DNA of 64,000 bases from Saturnia japonica (Eukaryota > Arthropoda > Insecta > Lepidoptera > Saturniidae): assembly GCA_033032175.1 (NCBI GenBank), contig CM065322.1, positions 5,022,001 to 5,086,000 of the forward strand. The letters run 5' to 3'. Below the pieces are notes generated by a model. The model was not told the DNA's origin. It saw nothing but the letters and a program-made list of their open reading frames with translations, and searched no databases. Shown here piece by piece: positions 1-12,079 of the stretch. The first letter of the stretch is position 1, and every line of letters starts with the position of its first letter. Made by a program: the position numbers and the translations under genes.

Positions 1-2480
1 ACTCTTCAAATTTTAAACATTTTATACACTTAGTAAGAAAATAATTACTGTAAAATTTTGCCAATAAATAAATTTTAATAGAAAATTATTATAACAATAT
101 TTTTTCCTTCTAAAATGAAGCATTTTGTTAAATGTGTACTTCCTCGGATTCCTCAGATCGAACCTAGGCATTTCGACTATACTGTATATTAATTACTTGA
201 TCTAATATTTTATACATTATATTTTTCCTTCAATTACAATACCTTTCTGCGCTTTAGTCACATATGCATCTTATAAAGTTAACCGTAATCCACTGTGCAA
301 ACTAAATACTTAATTATTTATTATTCCACGATACATAAATCACAAGGCAAGACAAGACAACTTGCATCAAATTTCAAAATGGGTGTAAAGGGTGTCAAAT
401 TACATTTTCAGCACTGAGACGCCCAAGCCAACGTCTCCGGCATCGCGACACCCTACTGAGCATCGAACAAGGAATTGGGTTATATGGTGAATAAGTAAGT
501 AAGTTCATAGGTATACTTTTAATAAGTACACCGCACTTATGAATTTAAAAAAGGAGTAACTAACAAATAATATATTAAGTTTAAAATGACCACCCTGAAA
601 AGTATGTTCTTTGTTTATTTTAGGCTCCTTTCTGTATTAGAAATATTCATCTGAGGTCCGTAAGAGTTTTTGATTCTATGTCCGGGTGACCAAGTAAATT
701 TATAACCATATTAAGACAGGTTATGTTTAATATTATGATAAAATCAACTTATACAAACTTTTCCCGATTTTATTTGAGCCTAGATAACAAAGTTAACGGA
801 AAAAGAAACTACCGATCTACCTAAAGATCAACAATTTCAAAATTATTACACAGTAATAATTTTCATAGTGTAATTTTATTTTTACTCCAAGATATGTTTT
901 TTTACGATTCTAAAAGTATTATTGACCATTCTTGTAGTCTATCAAATATGAAATAACATATGCTTTCCGTCAACAAAATGTAAACAGGTTCAAAAGAGAA
1001 TTAATAATGTACCTACATAGTTTTTTTCTATTTTAGAAATTATTATTGATAAAAAAAATTATATAGGTAATTGAAGGATGACATAATTATATTGATTCTG
1101 AAAAAATTATAATTGACACGTGGTAGAAGTGAAACTTCACCTAAATGTTTTTTTTTTATTCAGAAAATGATCAAATACACACTAATTAAAAGTTTATGAA
1201 AATGTACATACAAGTACTCACAATCATTATTCACAATATCATTTTAATTAATGCACATTTGAAATATCCATGGTAACCTACCACAGTATCAATGAGTAAC
1301 AGAATGTCATAAATGTTGTCTAAAAAGTTTTTGTTTCGCGCCTTTTTGGTGAGGTATTAAAATTCATTATTGCGAGACAACAAACCTCTTTTGTGCCATT
1401 TTACCATTGTTTTACCATTTTGTATCCTTTTTACTGTCACTTTCACTTTAAATAAATTTTCACTTTTTAAAAAAGCAAAAAATCAAAACATACTAAGAGA
1501 TACAGAACTTTTCTTTTTTGAAGGCACGTAAAAATGTCACTTACACAAAAATAAAAAAATAATTATATTCTACCCTACACACGACAGTCCAGAAACGCGA
1601 AGCCGTAGAATATGCTACTTCGGCTATATGGCAAATCTTACCTTCACCCAACATATAATATGATCTCTGCTAAACACACCAAATTTTATGTAAAAATACA
1701 TAAAGAAAAACTATGTATTAATAAATAAGGACGATTACATAAATCTATAAAAACAAACGATGAAGGAATAAAAAAATCCTTGAAAAACCATTAATTCCCA
1801 AGTATACCTACCTACATACATATCATGTTTAAAAAAACGATGTTAGTATCAAAATTTTCCAATATCCGGCACACGTGTTTTAGACCCCGTGGCAAGATTT
1901 TTAATAAAACACCTCCTTCCCACCGAACGCGTCCGTAAATTTGTCGAATGAAATATGTCGAACAATAATCCTTATGAACGTTTTGATGTGAATCATAAAG
2001 TCTGTCGTAACGCCCCGCGCCCTCTCCCCAACGAAGCTTCTTATGAAAAGACTTGTGAATAAAGGCAGTATCGTGTAGACTAGATAAAGAAGCTTCTAAA
2101 GAGGCTTTACGATATTATTTTTTTACATAAAGTACCTAATATAATAAGTAATATAAAGTAAAATGTACAAAGATTTTTAAATGAAATGTTTACGGAATTT
2201 TACCTTTGTATATATTTTAGCTGTTAACAGTCCGCTTCGCTAATCTCATTTTTTTAAATTATAATAAAATTATAAAAGGTAACCTATGTATGTGTCCTAT
2301 TCCACAGAATGATTTTGTATAATTGGCCGATTGATTGGCTTTTATTTAAAATGTCGTTAGAATCCGTCGAACCGTTTGACGTTTAGCTTTTGACATTAAT
2401 TATAATTGGTTTGGTATATTAGATACCATCACCACCCCACGGCTCCACACGCATTTTTTACGCAGTAAGTATTTCCTCAT
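1..2480. other. AT-rich non-coding DNA
   Basis: No coding region can be supported. Around 880-1000 and 2490-2720 there are two related stretches that share a block around the words 'gctttccgt' and 'caaaat', so they are probably relics of one old repeat. The 1870-2040 part is less AT-rich and has no repeat partner in the window. Confidence 0.5.
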
Positions 2481-2489
2481 GATTTTACT

Positions 2490-2725
2490 TTTTACTCATA
2501 TTATTGACGATTCTTATAGCATATAAATTATGACATGGCCATACACATCCCTTGTACAAAATGTTATCAAAATTGGTTAAAAAAATCTTATGAAATTTTT
2601 TTTGTTGATGTTGTTGATTTGTAGAAACAATTGACCAATAACATAAGCTTTCCGTGTACAAAATTTCATGCCAATTTTAAGTTAAATCCGGATATGGACA
2701 TACAAACAGACAGATAAAAAGTATT
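2490..2725 (+). repeat. Retroelement-tail-like repeat relic
   Basis: The segment ends in a CAGACAGA-type run after a block resembling 3' ends of insect non-LTR or Helitron-like elements. A diverged partner lies at about 880-1000. Class is uncertain. Confidence 0.35.
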
Positions 2726-2984
2726 TAATGATATATTCGTTATCAGCGTCCATTATAAAATACGTTTATTGAGAAATTTAGAAAAACCCATGTACAGACA
2801 GAACTTAAGACTTATTAATATAAAGTAACTTCCTTTTTTTTAAATTGTTTTTTTTTTTAATTTAATCTTATTGTTATGAATACCAAGGATTTATTCAGGA
2901 ATTTTGATCTACACTTTGTGACGAAACATTAATAGTTCATCTATATTTTTAACTTGTTCTATATTATATATGTATATACAATTA

Positions 2985-3335
2985 AGGTAATAAACAAGCA
3001 TACGGCCTGCCTGATGTTAAGTGGCTACCATAGCCTATGGACACACTAGCCCTACTCACCGCAGGAATGCATGACAAGATTTTTGTCTGTTGTTTTCTGT
3101 ATGGTGCATGGAATCCACCAGTCGAGCCACTCCAAGTAGAGAGAAATCTATTTAAAAAAATTCTCTGTGCCCTACCTACTTTGAAACCTTGGAGCTTCTG
3201 CAAACCCTACTCACCGCAGGAACACAACACAAGGTTATTTAGCTGCCATCTTCTGTAGGGTGAAGGTAACCACCAGTCGGGATACCCCAAGTAGAGAGAT
3301 ATCTCCAAATAAAGTACTCCGTATCGTACTTCTCT
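2985..3335 (-). repeat. SINE-like repeat, family M, internally duplicated
   Basis: The block contains the words CCTACTCACCGCAGGAA and CAAGTAGAGAGA twice, at about 3053-3155 and 3211-3300. One unit is therefore repeated head to tail. The same family recurs at 33185, 36465, 47250, 51225, 53670 and 61655. Plus-oriented copies end in an A-rich tail after GTTTGCCACC, as expected for a retroposon. No coding capacity is seen; the two short open frames here come from the repeat itself. Confidence 0.7.
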
Positions 3336-3516
3336 TAAACTTATTATAACTGAATAATAAACTATTTAAGTTAAAGTGGAGTTAATTTTTGTTTGGCTAA
3401 GAATTCTAATTTCAAATTAATTTTATTTTAAAAACATGGAATTCTTTTTTCAAAAGTAGTCATTTGTTTATTGATTAGTGTTACCTTTTCATCGCATTTC
3501 AATCTTTTTTATCATC

Positions 3517-4526
3517 ATGGATACGTTAAAAATTCGAGTAATTATGGAATATGAGTACCGTCGTGGCAGCAACGCGGCACAAGCGGCACGCAACATCAAC
3601 GACGTTTACGGAGCTAACACTACAAACCAACGCACCACCTGTTATTGGGTTGCTCGCTTCCGTTCTGGGAATTTCGACCTGAAAAATGAACCTCGTGGTC
3701 GTCCGAAGACTGTGGTCGACAATGACGAATTAAAGGCGATTGTGGAAGCTGATGATACACAATCTACGGCTGGATTAGCAGCAGCTTTCGACGTTAGCGT
3801 CAAAACAATATTGGACCATTTGCGTCAAATTGGCAAGGTAAAAAAACTTGCCAAATGGGTGCCCCACGAACTCAATGATCGCCAGCGCGAAGTACGCGTA
3901 GAGACGTGCCTTGCACTGCTCAACAGACACACAAATGAAGGAATTTTGAACCGCATTGCTACCTGCGATGAAAAATGGATTCTGTTTGATAACCGCAAGT
4001 GCTCAGCAAGTTGGTTGGATCCTGGTTCAGCACCTAAACAATGCCCTAAACGAAAACTTACCCCTAGAAAAGTGATGGTCACTGTTTGGTGGTCTAACGC
4101 CGGTGTGATTCATCACAGCTTCTTACCAAACGGGGTGAGCATTACTGCAGAAGTGTACTGTAAAAGATTGAACACAATGATGGAGAAGCTGGCACATCTC
4201 CAACCAGCATTGGTCAATCGCTTGTCACCGCTGCTCCTGCACTACAACGCGCGACTTCATACTGCACAGCAGACGGTCTCCAAGTTGCAAGGACTAGGGT
4301 TGGAAGTTCTCCGTCATCCGCCCTACTCACCAGACCTTGCGCCTACAGACTACTACTTTTTGCAGAATTTGGATAACTCCTTGACGGGAAAAAATTCAAT
4401 ACCCGAGAGGCAGTACAAAATGCCTTTGAAGAATTTGTTGCATCCCGTCCAGCTGATTTCTTTAAGAATAAACTGCCACTGCGCTGGCAAAGATGCATTG
4501 ATTGCATGGGTGATTACTTCGATTAA
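3517..4526 (+). pseudogene. Mariner transposase, cecropia-like, inactivated (copy 1)
   Basis: This is a nearly full-length mariner transposase, the enzyme that cuts and pastes its own element at TA sites. The start at 3517 matches the start of copy 2 at 21770. Residues 1-110 cover the helix-turn-helix DNA-binding half, with INDVYG, RGRPK and a KWVPHEL linker. The catalytic half has TCDEKW (first Asp, residue 151) and YSPDLAPTDYYF (last Asp, residue 278). The second catalytic Asp, expected in HDNARPH, is Tyr at residue 243 (HYNARLH), so the DD34D triad is broken. In addition one A appears to be missing in the A-run at 4389-4394. The normal C-terminal motif, RWQRCIDCMGDYFD, then continues in another frame to a stop at 4524-4526. 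I could not find clear terminal inverted repeats. Dead copy; family assignment is confident, subfamily less so. Confidence 0.92.
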
Positions 4527-4703
4527 TACAAATAAAAAATACATGAAAAAAAATCGTTTAATTTAATAATTTGCAAAGGCCGTGAATTAGGCAATTGCAG
4601 GTCGAGTATGAGTTTGGAGGCCGAGCCGTAAGCGAGGACTTCACTAATACGAGACAGGCAATTGCCATTTCCGCCGAGGCATATATAGTGCTTTTCTCAA
4701 TAA

Positions 4704-4960
4704 TGCATGGAACTATTGTCATTTTTTTTTCGAAAAAAGAACACGCGAAGTATCGAATTTACGGACAAAGAAAATTAAATCCATTGCAGGAGCGTTTTTT
4801 TAATTTGGAACATTAAAACGCTCCAGCAATGTTTTATGAATCGGCATGCTGGGGTTATTAAATACTCTTTGATTGGATTTTTTTTATCATTCTTGGCATG
4901 TCCGTAAATTCAATACTTCGCATGTTCTTTTTTCGAAAATAATGACAATATTTCCATGCA
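4704..4960. repeat. Foldback element with nested hairpins
   Basis: An arm at 4704-4767 is matched, with few mismatches, by the reverse complement of 4899-4960. Both arms contain TTTCGAAAAAAGAACA-type and GAATTTACGGACA words. Inside lies a second hairpin: ATTGCAGGAGCG at 4783 pairs with CGCTCCAGCAAT ending at 4830. This is the layout of a small foldback or MITE-type element just downstream of the mariner relic. A minus-strand open frame at 4887-5174 overlaps one arm and is not believed. Confidence 0.7.
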
Positions 4961-6645
4961 TGCTTGAGAAGAAATCTATACATTTAAAATCTTGTAAATG
5001 GAATTGAAAATACATGTTAAAAACTCTTTCGAATCTTATACATTTAAACTTAGAATGTGCTATTTCCGATCGTGTTCGAAACTTAAACGCCATAAAGGGT
5101 AATCGAATTCGGTTCAGGAAGCGTAAGTTCGAAAAGTTACGAACGCTGCAATAGTCAACACTTGCGACTGCCATTTTGCATTTTATAACACGAAGTTAGC
5201 GTTTCCGTACGAACAGTTGACACGGTAATGAGGGCTATCAATTTTTAGAGCGTTCTATCAATTTCCGCTTTAACAAAGACTTGTGGATATATAGCCGAAG
5301 TCTTACGCAAGTTTACATTTTTAGAACATTTATACTTAAATCAGTAGTATAATCTTCGCTTTTAAAGATACATAAAGGACTAACATATTTTGGTGATTTC
5401 TTCTTTACAAAGTATTTTAATTATAGGTACTTATAATAAAAGAGTAAAGTGTTTGTCTCTCCGTCGGTATGTTTAAACGCCAATCACGCAAAACCTACAG
5501 AACCGAATTTAATGAAATTTGCTATGGTTGTAGTTTATAATCTCAAAGTACATTTAGGATGCATTTTACACGTAGGTATAGATATTTGTATGGTCTAAAA
5601 ATTGCGTTTAGGTTATGTACATATAAAAAACTATATAAGCTTGTATAATTTAATTTTGTAATATATTTATTGAAACAAAGTGAAATATATATCAAATGAA
5701 TCCATATAATTTTTCAAGCAAAAGCAATAAATGGAAACGTATGTATTTTTATTTTCCAAGAGTATTCATAGATGGCGCTGTAGGGCTTGGTTTAAATTAG
5801 TCATGAAATTGATTTGATATTTATTGTCACACTCATGTATATTTCATATAAGCACTTATATTAATCATTTAAGGCTAGGCTTTTATTATTATTATTAAAT
5901 GTTTTTAGAAAGATTTTAATGTTATTTTTCAATGTTTAAATTAATTAAGAATATCTATTGGATCTAAATTTTCTACAATAGATGTCATTGTTTGATGTTT
6001 TTGCGCTACCAAGATTTTTATTAAATTACACTAAATAGACATACTATAAAGCGTTATTATTCACTGGATATTAAGGGTTTATAAATATAGAGTTACTAAA
6101 TAAATTTAGTTTTTCGTAAAGGATTGCAAAACTTAACATTTTTGTATGCCTCTATGTCTTTTAGATATTATCGGTTAACATTTAAAATGAATTTAGTTGA
6201 GTATTCTCAAAGCATATACCGATCAAATACCGTAAGATGAGATTGTGGTGAGGAGAGGTTTTTATTTAGTCGCTGTTTTACATACACGAAATATACCATA
6301 CTAAATATAAAACACATAACATCTAAATATATATTGAAAATAATTAATTCACAAAAAGGATTCGACTTTTATTTAATCCTCGAGTTAATTCCTAGTAAAT
6401 CCTCGAATTATTGAGTAATATTGTTCTATAGATATAAAGCCTAAAACAATACAAATCTGGAAAAAGTAATAGTTTATTTATTTCATTTTCCCTTTGGAAA
6501 ATAAATATTTTTTGTCTGTGAGTCATATGATTTGAAACGATTAGAAAACGTGACGTTCCCATTAAGGAAATATGAACGTTAGACTCTTGCGTTAGTTGTC
6601 ATATTTTTCACTGTTTTCATACAAAATGACGTATAAAATGAATGA

Positions 6646-6653
6646 TGACGTCA
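6646..6653. promoter_or_regulatory. Perfect CRE palindrome TGACGTCA
   Basis: This is an exact cAMP-response-element octamer, the binding site of CREB/ATF bZIP dimers. A TATAAAA word lies just upstream at about 6632-6638. A single octamer can occur by chance, so function is unproven. Confidence 0.3.
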
Positions 6654-7554
6654 CGGGACTTTAATGTCGCGTTTTTGTGGAATATTTTTTGTTTAAATTA
6701 AAAAATATTTTGAAATCACTTTTTGTGGTGTATTAATAAAAAATTAATTATTCATAAGTATTATTTTAAACATATAAAGTGTTTAAAACGATTTTACCAA
6801 AAGTGGTCAACTCTGGGATTGTGTCAATTTTTTAGTTACACTTCTTTTGGGGTTTTAGTAGAAAATAGTACACTGACATCTTAAATACGTTCTCTAGTTC
6901 CACACTAATATAATTAAGTAAGACAGAAGTAATAAAATAGTTTATGGCCGTTAACCCTTGAACCAGGGTTCCTGTTCCGCAACCGCGTTCCGTTTGACGC
7001 TAACTAAACAAAGTTATGGTGATTTTACACACGTGACGTTATCATACAGTAATCACAGACTTGTTTGATATATAACACAATTATTAATATTATTAATTTC
7101 AATTTACATATTATTATTATCCATATTAATCGGAAGTTAGCAGCGATTTGATTTATTTTTTTCAAATTATTATTACAGTACTTACACATAGGTAAATAGA
7201 ATTAGTAATAATAGTATTTAAAATTTTAAAATTGTTCTAATATACTTTTAGGTATTTTGTACGGATTCTGTTATATGTATTCTGAAAATATTTTTCTTTA
7301 TTACTTTCCAACTTATAGATTAAAAATCTGCTTAGTTCAACAAATCAAATTTCTCAAAATAGTGCAATTTTATAAAGTCCAAAACTTATAGAAAATATAA
7401 ATTGCGATTAAAAATTCGGATCTTCTACTACCTTGTATACTACTATTACTAGTAATTTTATTTTACTATCTTGTGGCAAAATAAAAAAATGTATAATAAA
7501 AATATAAGAAACATTTTCATCACATTGTCATCACATTCGCAAATTTAAATTTTC

Positions 7555-7830
7555 GAATTCGTGACACGTTTGTCGCGTTCGCGACACTCGCGACACGCGC
7601 GGGGCTCGAGTTATTGCATAATATTACAATAACGCACATCCTTAAATGAAGAGGGCGGCACTGTCGTCATTAGTTTATTCCTACTTACATACGGCACACG
7701 TTGTTATATCAAATTAATTAAACTTGTAATTGGCGTAATTATGCGTAATTTTATGGCCAATAGAAGCATCATTACAACGATGATAAAATGTACATTGTAA
7801 TCCGCTATCAAAGCCATAAATGTGTTTTTG
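7555..7830. promoter_or_regulatory. Candidate cis-regulatory island with homeodomain-type cores
   Basis: A CpG-rich patch (repeated CGCGACAC-type words at 7570-7610) is followed by a 50-bp stretch, 7711-7760, packed with TAAT/ATTA cores of the type bound by homeodomain proteins. No repeat partner was noticed elsewhere in the window. This is inference from motif density; conservation was not tested. Confidence 0.25.
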
Positions 7831-8315
7831 CTGGGCATGTAGCGTTTTTATTATCGTTATATTCTGAGATCATGAATACTGAGATACCCAAAAACTCTAT
7901 GGAAGATTCAAAAATTTTATTACAAAAGTGAAATTATCAGAAAACGCCAAGTTTCTAAAACGAAATAAGCACATAATAATGCCAGAGATAATTCTTAATA
8001 ATTAGTATTGGTTGGCAAAGAAGGAAAAAGAAAAAGAAAAATATAAATTAGTTATTACCTAGGAACACTTTAGAACTTGCAACACATTAATTTTGTTTAA
8101 CGTTTTTCACAGTTGGCAATTATTCCAGTATTATTCAATGAAAAAATGCTTTTGTCAAAACTATTTGTCGCTTTCGCACGGTTTCATTCAACGATCCTGT
8201 CTACTAAAAGTGCACCCTTATCAGTGTGAAAAATAGTTTAAATTAAAAAAAAACCATGTCTACATTTTACATGTGTTACAAATAAAACCTTCAGGAAACA
8301 TGAAACACTCTATCT

Positions 8316-9025
8316 TGTATTCTACCTCATTCTATGGCAAGCTAAAACCTATAGATCTTTGTGTGTTGAGAGTTTTGTCTTTTTTAGTGCCGCTTTTTCG
8401 TTTCATCGCGATATAAATCACAGCGGTGCCAAAGAAGTTTTTACTTCAAAAATGATTCGTTCATTTTTAAGCGTATTTATCAGATTAGTTAAGAAAAACA
8501 GAGGCAGTCATAAGGACTGCCGACAGAAGTGAAAACTCAATTTTGAATTTTTAAAACCAAGTCTGAATTATTGCAGATCATTTCGGTGACGCGAAATCAC
8601 AAGATTTTACAAATCCAAAAAATCAAACACGCATATGATACAATACATTTGAGTGTATACAATAAAATAGTGTACCCATATATACACAGGCCACTATACT
8701 ACGCGTCGCTAGTCTAACGCAAGCGCAAAACGTTACGAGCATGTCGAGGTCATCGGTGACGCGAAGGTCACGCGAATCCATAAGTTTTTCCCCTAACAAA
8801 AATCGCTCAACGCGGCTAAAAATGTTTTCACTTCAAAAAGCTATTTACAAGCAACGACTTGAAATTAATATGAATTTTTATTTCCTTCAAAATACTTTTT
8901 GAAGCAAAAACGTCTTTAATACGGGCTGCGATTTGGAATGCGATGAAACGAAAAAGCGTCACTAAACAGAGACACACACATATATCTATAGGATTTAGCC
9001 TATGAAAGAATGAAATAGAAATACA
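8316..9025. mobile_element. Foldback/MITE-like element, about 710 bp, with about 100-bp inverted ends
   Basis: The left arm (about 8316-8425) and the reverse complement of the right arm (about 8922-9025) share CGCTTTTTCGTTTCATCGC and a diverged outer part around CCTATAGAT. The inside holds two copies of a CGGTGACGCGAA word, at 8581 and 8755. There is no open frame, so this would be a non-autonomous element moved by another transposase. A half-copy-like block at 33500-33640 carries the same CGCTTTTTCGTTT motif. Confidence 0.65.
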
Positions 9026-9074
9026 TTAAACTCAGATGATACAAGTAGCTACTAATTTTCACAACTATGATCGT

Positions 9075-9165
9075 CGTCGAACTGGCCTAGCTTTGTGACG
9101 ATCAGACTTGTATGCACTATTGTATGTAAAGTGCGAGTAATCAATAGTTCGAGTCCCGTTGACTT
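9075..9165 (+). repeat. tRNA-like block, possible SINE head
   Basis: TGGCCTAGC near 9083 resembles a polymerase III A box and AGTTCGAGTCC at 9146-9156 resembles a B box at about the right spacing. I could not fold a complete cloverleaf, so this is more likely a tRNA-derived repeat than a working tRNA gene. Confidence 0.3.
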
Positions 9166-9179
9166 AAGGTTTTAAAAAA

Positions 9180-9640
9180 GAGATTTTGAAGAAAAGATTT
9201 TTATGTTTTCAGGTTTTACTTCTACCGCATGGAAACTGTAAAAATCATTTTTTTCTTCCAAATACTTTTTTTTTATTCAAACAATTTCGTACTTTATTTT
9301 TTCTCAAAAAAGTTAGCAACCATAGTCAAGACATGTTATATAGGTAAGTTATTTATTTATATAATTAGTTAACGAAAAAACAATGAAACAAAGCAAATAT
9401 TCTTTGGAAGCACCAACATCAGCTAAGTGTTACCACTGTATATGATTACAAGGAAAGGCAATTAGCCGGCAATTACCCGTGTGGCCCGTGTGGCTCGCTA
9501 CCATGAGATAAGATAAACACTCCAAATGATATCTGACACCTAGGCTACCTATTATGGAATTGTAAGGACTATTGTTACATGTATCTAAGTCTTTTGGGTT
9601 GGATATGGTATCCGTTGACTTTAATTTATTACATATTAAA
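9180..9640. other. Non-coding DNA
   Basis: Nothing convincing is seen. A short word GGTTTTACTTCTACCGC near 9220 recurs inverted at about 1122 and 33419 and probably marks repeat remnants. Confidence 0.4.
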
Positions 9641-10055
9641 CTAGCTGTGCTCGCGGCTTCTCTCCCTTGGACTACAGAATGCCGTCGATCTGACACACGC
9701 GCGAATCGTACTACCCCCGCTCCAGGTTATGGTAAACATAAAAATGCTTATTGCGGGTGATCCTTAGAAGATAGAAGTAAACTCTGTTTGGCTTTTTTGT
9801 AGGTATTTTTAGGATCTACAATTTCGTAGTACATTAATTTGATATGTGTTTTATAGTTTACTCAGCATAAGCCATTTAATCACCCGAATTGATTCACCAT
9901 GAGCAGATTTTTTTATTATTTGCCCGGATCCCTAATTATTTTTCTAAAATAAAAGTAGCCAAAGTTACTCCTTATAAAATAGCTATCTGCAAGTGAAAGA
10001 TGTACAACCGTTTCGAAGAATATCCGGATCAAACAGACAGACAGACAAAAATTAA
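9641..10055 (-). mobile_element. Helitron-like non-autonomous element, family H2, copy 1
   Basis: Read on the minus strand, it ends GCACAGCTAG followed by T, the CTRR-then-T end typical of Helitrons. Its body matches the copies at 11101-11515 and 48537-48960: shared blocks include CACACGCGCGA, CCTTAGAAGATAGA, GACTTTTTTGTAGG-like and CCGAATTGATTCACCAT. The opposite end carries CAGACAGACAGACA. There is no coding capacity. Confidence 0.65.
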
Positions 10056-11095
10056 ACTACAATCGTGAGTGTATTTAAAACACGGCGCCAATTAATAAAA
10101 CAAAACCAATGAGTGCGTGAAAAGTTTTTGAAAAAAGAACTCTTTGAAAACTTAGTTTTATTTTTCTTAACCTGCCAGTTTGCTTCCTGCATTGGCTTAG
10201 GTACGCGTTAACCTTTTTTCAAAATATTGAAACAGCGATTTTAAGTTTAGTTCGAATACGATTTTTTTTTTCAATTTCTTCGAAATAAGTTCCTGGTTGT
10301 TATGCATTGTTGGAGAGCTAAGAAAACGGTTAAGTTTTTAAAATAATCTGCAAGTCAAGTTTCATAACGTTTCTTTTATTTTTAAGGCATTTTAGTGGAA
10401 AGAAATTTTAATATAATATTATTATTGAAGTATTATCGTTTTTCGTCTCGCATTTTTAAATTTGGACCTATAATTGTTGTTTTAATATTGATGAATAGCC
10501 AATGTTTAATTGATTTTATAAATCAAAAGAAAATATGAGATTTAAATTGATATTTTTCTTTTTGATGTTGTATTTTTGACTTATTTTGAAAAAAGCTAAA
10601 AACATGAAATGGTTCATTTTTGCATAATGCATATGGGGGTTAAAATTATCGCAAATAGTCACCCCTATCACCTCATAACAGGAATTTATCGAATTACCAA
10701 TAACCCTGTATAAGTTTAACTATTGATTATTTCAATACTCTCTTTGTGACAATTATTTGCATTTTTATCATCTTGTACTGAAACATACCCCGTGATATGG
10801 TTTGTGCTTATCCCTATAGAATATAACGCATTGGTAGTAATAATTTCACAGAAACACCAACAGAAATTATCGCATGCGCCAGCGCATTCGATCAACTCGG
10901 CCTGCCACTCGCAATCAATAATTTTCCATCAATGACCACGCCGCGCCGCGCCGCGCTTTGCCGCGTCGACCATCATTAGTATTGGAAAAAACAATAACTG
11001 TACAAAAGATTATACGCCTTGATACGTGATCAGCTTTATATGGACATGGCTTATTAATTTTACATTATAAAGTAATAGAAATCTGCTTTTTTATT
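10055..11095. other. Non-coding DNA
   Basis: No gene is seen. The stretch is AT-rich except for a CpG-rich island at 10855-10985, listed separately. Confidence 0.4.
10855..10985. promoter_or_regulatory. CpG-rich, unique-looking island
   Basis: It holds GCGCATTCGATC, CAATCAATAATTTTCC, CATCAATGACC and a (CGCGC)-type tract within 130 bp of otherwise AT-rich DNA. No repeat partner was noticed in the window. A conserved non-coding element is possible, but only comparison with other species could show it. Confidence 0.22.
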
Positions 11096-11100
11096 ACTTA

Positions 11101-11515
11101 CCAGCTATGCCCGCGGCTTCGTTCACGTAAATTACAGGATGCCGTCAATCAGGCACACGCGCGAGTCTTGCTCCCCCGCTCCCGGTTATTTTAAACACAA
11201 CAATGCATATTGTGGGTGTTCCTTAGAAGATAGACAAATGCTCTCCCTGACTTTTTTGTAGGTCGTTTTAATATCTACAATTATGTACTACATTAATTTG
11301 AGATATCTTATGGTTTACTCAGCGTGAGCCATTTAAACACCCGAATTGATTCACCATATCCAGTTTTTTGTTTATTTGTACGAAACCCTAATTATTTTTC
11401 TTAAATAAAAGTAACCGAAGTTTCTCCTTATAATATCAGCTATCTGACGTAAAAATAGGCATTTCGAAGATTACCCGAAACAAACAGACAGACGGACAAA
11501 TAGTCAAAAAAATTC
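11101..11515 (-). mobile_element. Helitron-like element, family H2, copy 2
   Basis: The body is collinear with the copy at 9641-10055. The terminal CTAG is degraded to CCAG here. The CAGACAGACGGAC tract marks the far end. Confidence 0.6.
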
Positions 11516-11945
11516 AAAATTTGTTTTTTGTTATAGGTATCGTATATATACTTCCACAAGCATTTAGTAAAAAGCTGATATTTTGACGTTACAAACAGAC
11601 AATTGAGTTTTATTCATTGTATAGATTGATTTTTCTCATCATCACATCATGTTGCCAATGAGATAAGTAGAAAGATATTAAAAACCACTTTTTTCTGTCA
11701 AAATGTGAATGATAGTGATGTCTGGAAATGACTACCTCTCTGTGCATCCACTAAATTATTATTATTGTACCTGTTATATATTAACACTTGTACAGTTAAA
11801 TAAAAAAGATAAACCCGATCGAGTTTCTTACCGGTTTTTCTCGATGTCCGGGATATTTTCCGAACCGGTAGTAGTGCTTTGACGTTCATAAGTGCCTTCT
11901 TAGGGTCTAAATTGAATAATGATTATTTTGATTTTGATTACAATA

Positions 11946-12020
11946 CTAGCTGGTGCGGCAGACGTTGTTCAGCCCTTCCAAGTAGTCTACCACGACAATT
12001 GAACAATACGATAACTCGAC
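11946..12020 (-). mobile_element. Helitron-like 3' end, family H3
   Basis: On the minus strand it reads AACAACGTCTGCCGCACCAG then CTAG and T. The same kind of end, AACAACGTCGCCCGG...CTAGT, occurs at 46283 on the plus strand. Only the terminal part is recognisable. Confidence 0.45.
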
Positions 12021-12079
12021 CACGGCGCCAAAAAATTTATTATTATTTTCCATGACCATAAAAAAAAATGGGAGCGTGT

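Larger units (their letters stand above)
5200..8310. other. AT-rich non-coding DNA
   Basis: No gene is visible. A block near 5450-5620 resembles 5' parts of Helitron-like repeats seen elsewhere (for example 29795 and 40955). The rest is unique-looking and AT-rich apart from the regulatory candidates listed separately. Confidence 0.45.

Noticed and set aside
4887..5174. 95-codon minus-strand open frame
   Set aside because: It overlaps one arm of the foldback at 4704-4960 and has no motif.
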